A stretch of 7,757 nt of DNA from Wolbachia sp. (GTDB lineage: Bacteria; Pseudomonadota; Alphaproteobacteria; Rickettsiales; Anaplasmataceae). This document shows positions 4,851 to 7,757 of the stretch, piece after piece (position 1 is the stretch's first letter; every line of letters starts with the position of its first letter). Location: assembly GCA_028803175.1 (NCBI GenBank), contig JARBCG010000167.1, positions 1 through 7,757 of the forward strand. The letters run 5' to 3'. The position numbers and the translations under genes were made by a program. The notes below the pieces were generated by a model. It saw only the letters and a list, made by a program, of their open reading frames with translations, was not told the DNA's origin and did no database searches.

Positions 4851-6323
4851 ATGAAGATAACAATTTCTGAGATATCATCTAATTTTAAAACGATAGTTAC
4901 AGGTTTATTTGAAGATAGTGGAACAATAAGTGATGGTGGAATTTTCCAAGGAAAGCAAATTATAGACAACATAAAACAATTTAGTAATTTTAATGGAAGT
5001 TTTGGCGAGTTTTTTTCTGTTACTCTACCAGAAGGAAAAAACGTTATAGTTGTTGGGCTTGGTAAAAAAGGTGAATGGAATGAGGATAAAGCACTAAATA
5101 TTGGTGGTAAAATATACTGTGAATTAAGCAGATCAAAAATTAAGCAAGCTGCAGTTTTAGTTGTTGAAGATGGTGAAAAAGTTATAGCAAACATCGCCTA
5201 TGGAGCACTTTTACGTAGCTTTAAGTTTGATAAGTATAAAACTAAAAAGGATGAAAAAATCACAGAAATAGAAGAAATAAAAATACTTACCAAAAACTGG
5301 CAATTAAGTAGTGCTGAAAAGTTATTTGAACATTTGAGACAAGAAGGTAAAGGCATATTCCTTGCACGTTCTTTTGTAACAGAACCTCCTAACATTCTAT
5401 ATCCAGAATCTTATGCTGATCGTATCAAAGATGAACTCACTAAGTTAGAACTTGAAGTTGAAGTGCTTGATAAAAAATACATGGAAAAAGAGGGCATGGG
5501 AGCTTTGCTCGGAGTGGCAAAAGGAAGCAGTAAAGAACCAAAGTTAGTGGTTATAAAATGGAATGGAGCTGACACAGAACAAAAACCAATTGCTTTTGTT
5601 GGTAAAGGAATAACATTTGATACTGGTGGAGTATCATTAAAGCCTTCACGTGGTATGGGATCAATGAAATACGATATGGCAGGTTCTGCTGCTGTGGTTG
5701 GTGTTATGCATGCTTTAGCAGGACGAAAAGCGAAAGTAAATGCTATCGGTGTTGTTGCACTTGCAGAAAATGCAGTAGATGGTAATGCTCAAAGGCCAAG
5801 TGACGTAGTTACTTCAATGTCTGGGCAGACAATAGAGGTGTTAAACACTGATGCAGAAGGAAGATTAATACTTGCAGATGCTCTCTGGTACACGCAAAAG
5901 AGATTTTCACCAAAATTTATGATTGACCTTGCAACTCTGACTGGTGCCATTGTTGTTGCTCTTGGAAATAATGAATATTCTGGTCTTTTTTCAAATAATG
6001 ATGAATTAGCAGGTTACCTAATTAATGCAGGGAATGAGGCAAATGAAAAATTATGGCGTTTTCCTATGAATGAAGCATATAATAAAATAATCGATTCACC
6101 AATTGCTGATGTACAAAATATTGCTCCTGCAGGTTCTGGTGGAGATAGCATAATTGCTGCACAATTTTTACAACGTTTTGTGAATGACACTTGTTGGGCG
6201 CATTTAGACATCGCAGGCTCTGCATGGCACGAAAAGGGTACTGACATTTGTCCAAGAGGAGCAGTAGGGTTTGGTGTAAGACTACTCAATAAATTAGTTG
6301 AAAAATATTATGAAACAAAATAA
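4851..6323 (+). CDS. pepA: Leucyl aminopeptidase (peptidase family M17)
   Basis: This cytosolic dinuclear metallopeptidase releases N-terminal residues, Leu preferred, from peptides and recycles amino acids. In E. coli PepA also binds DNA as a XerCD accessory and regulator; whether that applies here is unknown. It has 490 residues, near the family norm of about 500. The N-terminal domain spans about 1-155 and the catalytic domain about 170-485. All expected residues are present: metal ligands Lys252 and Asp257 (GKGITFDTGG), Asp275 (KYDMAGSA), Asp334 and Glu336 in the signature NTDAEGRL (332-339), and catalytic Lys264 and Arg338. The ATG start is supported by GGAG (4838-4841) nine bases upstream. 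About 800 bases of decayed sequence separate it from tlyC, so it probably has its own promoter, which I could not place with confidence. The identification is certain. Confidence 0.97.
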   Translation: MKITISEISSNFKTIVTGLFEDSGTISDGGIFQGKQIIDNIKQFSNFNGSFGEFFSVTLPEGKNVIVVGLGKKGEWNEDKALNIGGKIYCELSRSKIKQAAVLVVEDGEKVIANIAYGALLRSFKFDKYKTKKDEKITEIEEIKILTKNWQLSSAEKLFEHLRQEGKGIFLARSFVTEPPNILYPESYADRIKDELTKLELEVEVLDKKYMEKEGMGALLGVAKGSSKEPKLVVIKWNGADTEQKPIAFVGKGITFDTGGVSLKPSRGMGSMKYDMAGSAAVVGVMHALAGRKAKVNAIGVVALAENAVDGNAQRPSDVVTSMSGQTIEVLNTDAEGRLILADALWYTQKRFSPKFMIDLATLTGAIVVALGNNEYSGLFSNNDELAGYLINAGNEANEKLWRFPMNEAYNKIIDSPIADVQNIAPAGSGGDSIIAAQFLQRFVNDTCWAHLDIAGSAWHEKGTDICPRGAVGFGVRLLNKLVEKYYETK

Positions 6324-6422
6324 TTAGTAATAGACCAAGCAATTAGGAAGTACTAGGTGTTAGAAATTGTTTTTTTAGTATTATCAAGTAGCATTGTTTG
6401 AATTTTTTATCTTATATTCATC

Positions 6423-7400
6423 ATGGTTAAAGCTGTACTCATAAAAAAAACTGGAGGGCCAGGAGTATTAGAATTTGTAATCAGGAGCATAGGTGAACCA
6501 AAAGGCGAAGAGGTTTTAGTACGTCATACGGTTATAGGTTTGAATCATTATGATCTTGAGCATAGGAAAGGTATCCGCAAACTTAAAACTTTACCTGCAG
6601 TTCTTGGAATGGAAGCAGTTGGAGTTGTTGAAGTGCTTGGTAAGAAAGTAAGTGAAGGATTAAAAATCGGTGATAGAGTTGGGTATTGCACAGCCCATCC
6701 AGGAGCATATTGTGAAAAACGTGTTATACACCAGAAATATCTAATAAAAATCCCAAATGACATATCAGATGAAATTGTGGCTGCGGTGCTTTTTAAAGGT
6801 ATGACAGCTCACTATTTGATTAATCAGTCTTATAAAATAAAACCTGGTGCTTTTGTGCTAGTTCATGGTGCAAATGGTGGTTTAGGACAGATAATATGCC
6901 AATGGGCAAAGGATAAAAAAGGTATAGTTATAGGTTCTGTAAGCTCTGATGAAAAAATGAAGATAGCCCTGCAAAATGGCTGTACGCATGTAGTAAACTA
7001 CAATGATAAAGGCTGTGTTTCTAAAATTATGGAGATTACAAATGGCAGAGGAGTAGGTGCAGTCTACGACCCTATAGGCTACACTACTGGTAAAATCTCT
7101 TTTGAATCTTTGTGCAGGTTTGGTATACATGTTTCCTATGGGCAAATATCAGGTGCTGTTCCTATTAGTTTTTCTTTACTGAGCTCACGTTCATTGTTTG
7201 CAACTGGTACATCAATATATCATTACAAGCGTAATAGGTTTACTCTAGTGCTTACAGCGATGGAAATTTTTGAAATGCTAAGAAAAAAGCTATTGGTTGT
7301 GCGAATTAGTAAAAGGTATAGGTTTGATGAAATAATTCAGGCTCACCATGATATGGAAAATAGAAAAGTAAGTGGGTTAAGTATTATTAAGATTTCTTAA
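6423..7400 (+). CDS. qor: Zinc-free quinone oxidoreductase (MDR family)
   Basis: This probable NADPH:quinone reductase belongs to the medium-chain dehydrogenase/reductase superfamily, a cytosolic family that reduces quinones or related enones. It has 325 residues; E. coli Qor has 327. The opening MVKAVLIKKTGGPGVLEF is typical of the family. The GroES-like N-terminal domain includes GLNHYDLEHRKG and GMEAVGVVEVLGKKV. The Rossmann domain carries the nucleotide-binding turn VHGANGGLGQ (147-156), a variant of the usual AAAGGVG. The catalytic and structural zinc cysteines of alcohol dehydrogenases are absent, as expected for quinone reductases. No Shine-Dalgarno sequence precedes the ATG; the 20 bases before it are nearly all A/T. 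It lies 99 bases after pepA on the same strand and could share a transcript. The family is sure; the substrate is inferred. Confidence 0.9.
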   Translation: MVKAVLIKKTGGPGVLEFVIRSIGEPKGEEVLVRHTVIGLNHYDLEHRKGIRKLKTLPAVLGMEAVGVVEVLGKKVSEGLKIGDRVGYCTAHPGAYCEKRVIHQKYLIKIPNDISDEIVAAVLFKGMTAHYLINQSYKIKPGAFVLVHGANGGLGQIICQWAKDKKGIVIGSVSSDEKMKIALQNGCTHVVNYNDKGCVSKIMEITNGRGVGAVYDPIGYTTGKISFESLCRFGIHVSYGQISGAVPISFSLLSSRSLFATGTSIYHYKRNRFTLVLTAMEIFEMLRKKLLVVRISKRYRFDEIIQAHHDMENRKVSGLSIIKIS

Positions 7401-7426
7401 ATAAATTAAATTAACTATTTATTAAA

Positions 7427-7693
7427 TTGTGCCAGTTAAAATGTAGTATGTTTATGTTCTTTTTTTATAAGAAACAAATAGCCTATTACCATTTACATGA
7501 GTTAGATATTAATGATCAACAACATGATCCTTATACATTAAAACAAGTAGCTTCTGTGTTTGTTAAAGCTTTGCTTTGCACTCTTATAGCCGGTATTTCT
7601 ATATTGGGTTGCAATCTTGCTATAGATATACTGATAAGAGGCCAGCAACTTTTGCCCACTATTCTTGAGTTTGTAACGCCAACTATGGATTAA
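7427..7693 (+). CDS. Small hypothetical membrane protein
   Basis: I do not recognise this protein. The longest form is 88 residues from a TTG at 7427. Starts at ATG 7448 (81 residues) or ATG 7454 (79 residues) are as likely, because none has a visible ribosome site. The first third is aromatic (MFMFFFYKKQIAYY) and is followed by a polar stretch, ELDINDQQHDPY. One transmembrane helix is predicted by eye at about residues 42-71, within VASVFVKALLCTLIAGISIL and the residues after it. The short C-terminal tail ends TPTMD. It is probably a single-span inner-membrane protein with the polar stretch on one face. It lies 26 bases or more after qor on the same strand and may be co-transcribed. The well-formed helix makes a real gene more likely than not. 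Confidence 0.6.
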   Translation: MCQLKCSMFMFFFYKKQIAYYHLHELDINDQQHDPYTLKQVASVFVKALLCTLIAGISILGCNLAIDILIRGQQLLPTILEFVTPTMD

Positions 7694-7698
7694 CCAAC

Positions 7699-7728
7699 AA
7701 AGCAGACAGAGGAGATTCTGGGCTTTTT
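7699..7728 (+). terminator. Weak terminator-like hairpin after the small membrane protein
   Basis: AAAGC (7699-7703) pairs with GCTTT (7722-7726), and inside it CAGA (7707-7710) pairs with TCTG (7717-7720), with a three-against-one internal loop. Five T residues (7724-7728) follow or overlap the right arm. It lies six bases past the stop codon, where a terminator for the preceding gene or the pepA-qor run is expected. The imperfect stem keeps confidence low. Confidence 0.35.
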
Positions 7729-7757
7729 ACCCTTTAAACAATATGAAACTGTGGTAA

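Noticed and set aside
4826..5395. Minus-strand frames opposite the first part of pepA
   Set aside because: They are antisense to a certain gene, rich in Ser, Phe and Leu, and have no ribosome site.
6014..6289. Two minus-strand frames inside the 3' part of pepA
   Set aside because: They overlap each other and a conserved enzyme domain; protein-like features are absent.
6548..7145. Minus-strand frames inside qor
   Set aside because: They are shadows of the oxidoreductase coding sequence without start signals.
7743..7757. ATG followed by four codons at the right end
   Set aside because: It stops at once (TAA at 7755-7757) and has no ribosome site, so it is not a gene start.
1..7757. CRISPR array, tRNA, rRNA or defence system
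   Set aside because: I saw no regularly spaced repeats, tRNA-like cloverleaf, rRNA segment or recognisable defence gene on either strand.

Overview
The window looks like a chromosomal segment of Wolbachia (Rickettsiales, Anaplasmataceae). The reasons are a very A+T-rich composition, frequent TTG starts, decayed insertion-sequence and gene remnants, and the gene order hemE - long intergenic gap - tlyC (COG1253). From established knowledge, that gap is where the chromosomal replication origin of Wolbachia and related Rickettsiales has been placed. No species or strain can be fixed from the sequence alone.

Layout: (1) 1-693 holds no intact recognisable gene. It carries a piece of an IS982-like transposase running off the left edge, two overlapping minus-strand reading frames that look like a broken gene, and a perfect 12-bp hairpin. 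(2) 694-1575 (minus) is an unrecognised 293-residue soluble protein with its own ribosome site. (3) 1787-2803 (minus) is hemE, uroporphyrinogen decarboxylase, with all expected active-site residues. (4) 2804-3200 is the probable oriC: four DnaA boxes in two opposed pairs, a perfect IHF consensus, a duplicated 11-mer, an AT-rich core with a 9-bp inverted repeat, and divergent promoters. (5) 3201-4034 (plus) is a TlyC/CorC-type CBS-domain protein. (6) 4035-4850 has no intact gene, but contains two decayed minus-strand frames and a perfect 17-bp stem-loop. (7) 4851-6323 (plus) is pepA, leucyl aminopeptidase, with complete metal and catalytic residues. (8) 6423-7400 (plus) is a zinc-free quinone oxidoreductase of the MDR family. 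(9) 7427-7693 (plus) is a small one-helix membrane protein, followed by a weak terminator-like hairpin.

How it fits together: every intact gene left of the gap is on the minus strand and every one right of it is on the plus strand, so transcription runs away from the proposed origin, co-directional with the two forks. The intact genes are housekeeping or unknown (heme synthesis, peptide turnover, redox, membrane/CBS protein) and do not form one pathway. The most notable content is the origin, where the promoters of hemE and tlyC are interleaved with IHF and DnaA sites. I see no defence, secretion or biosynthetic system here.
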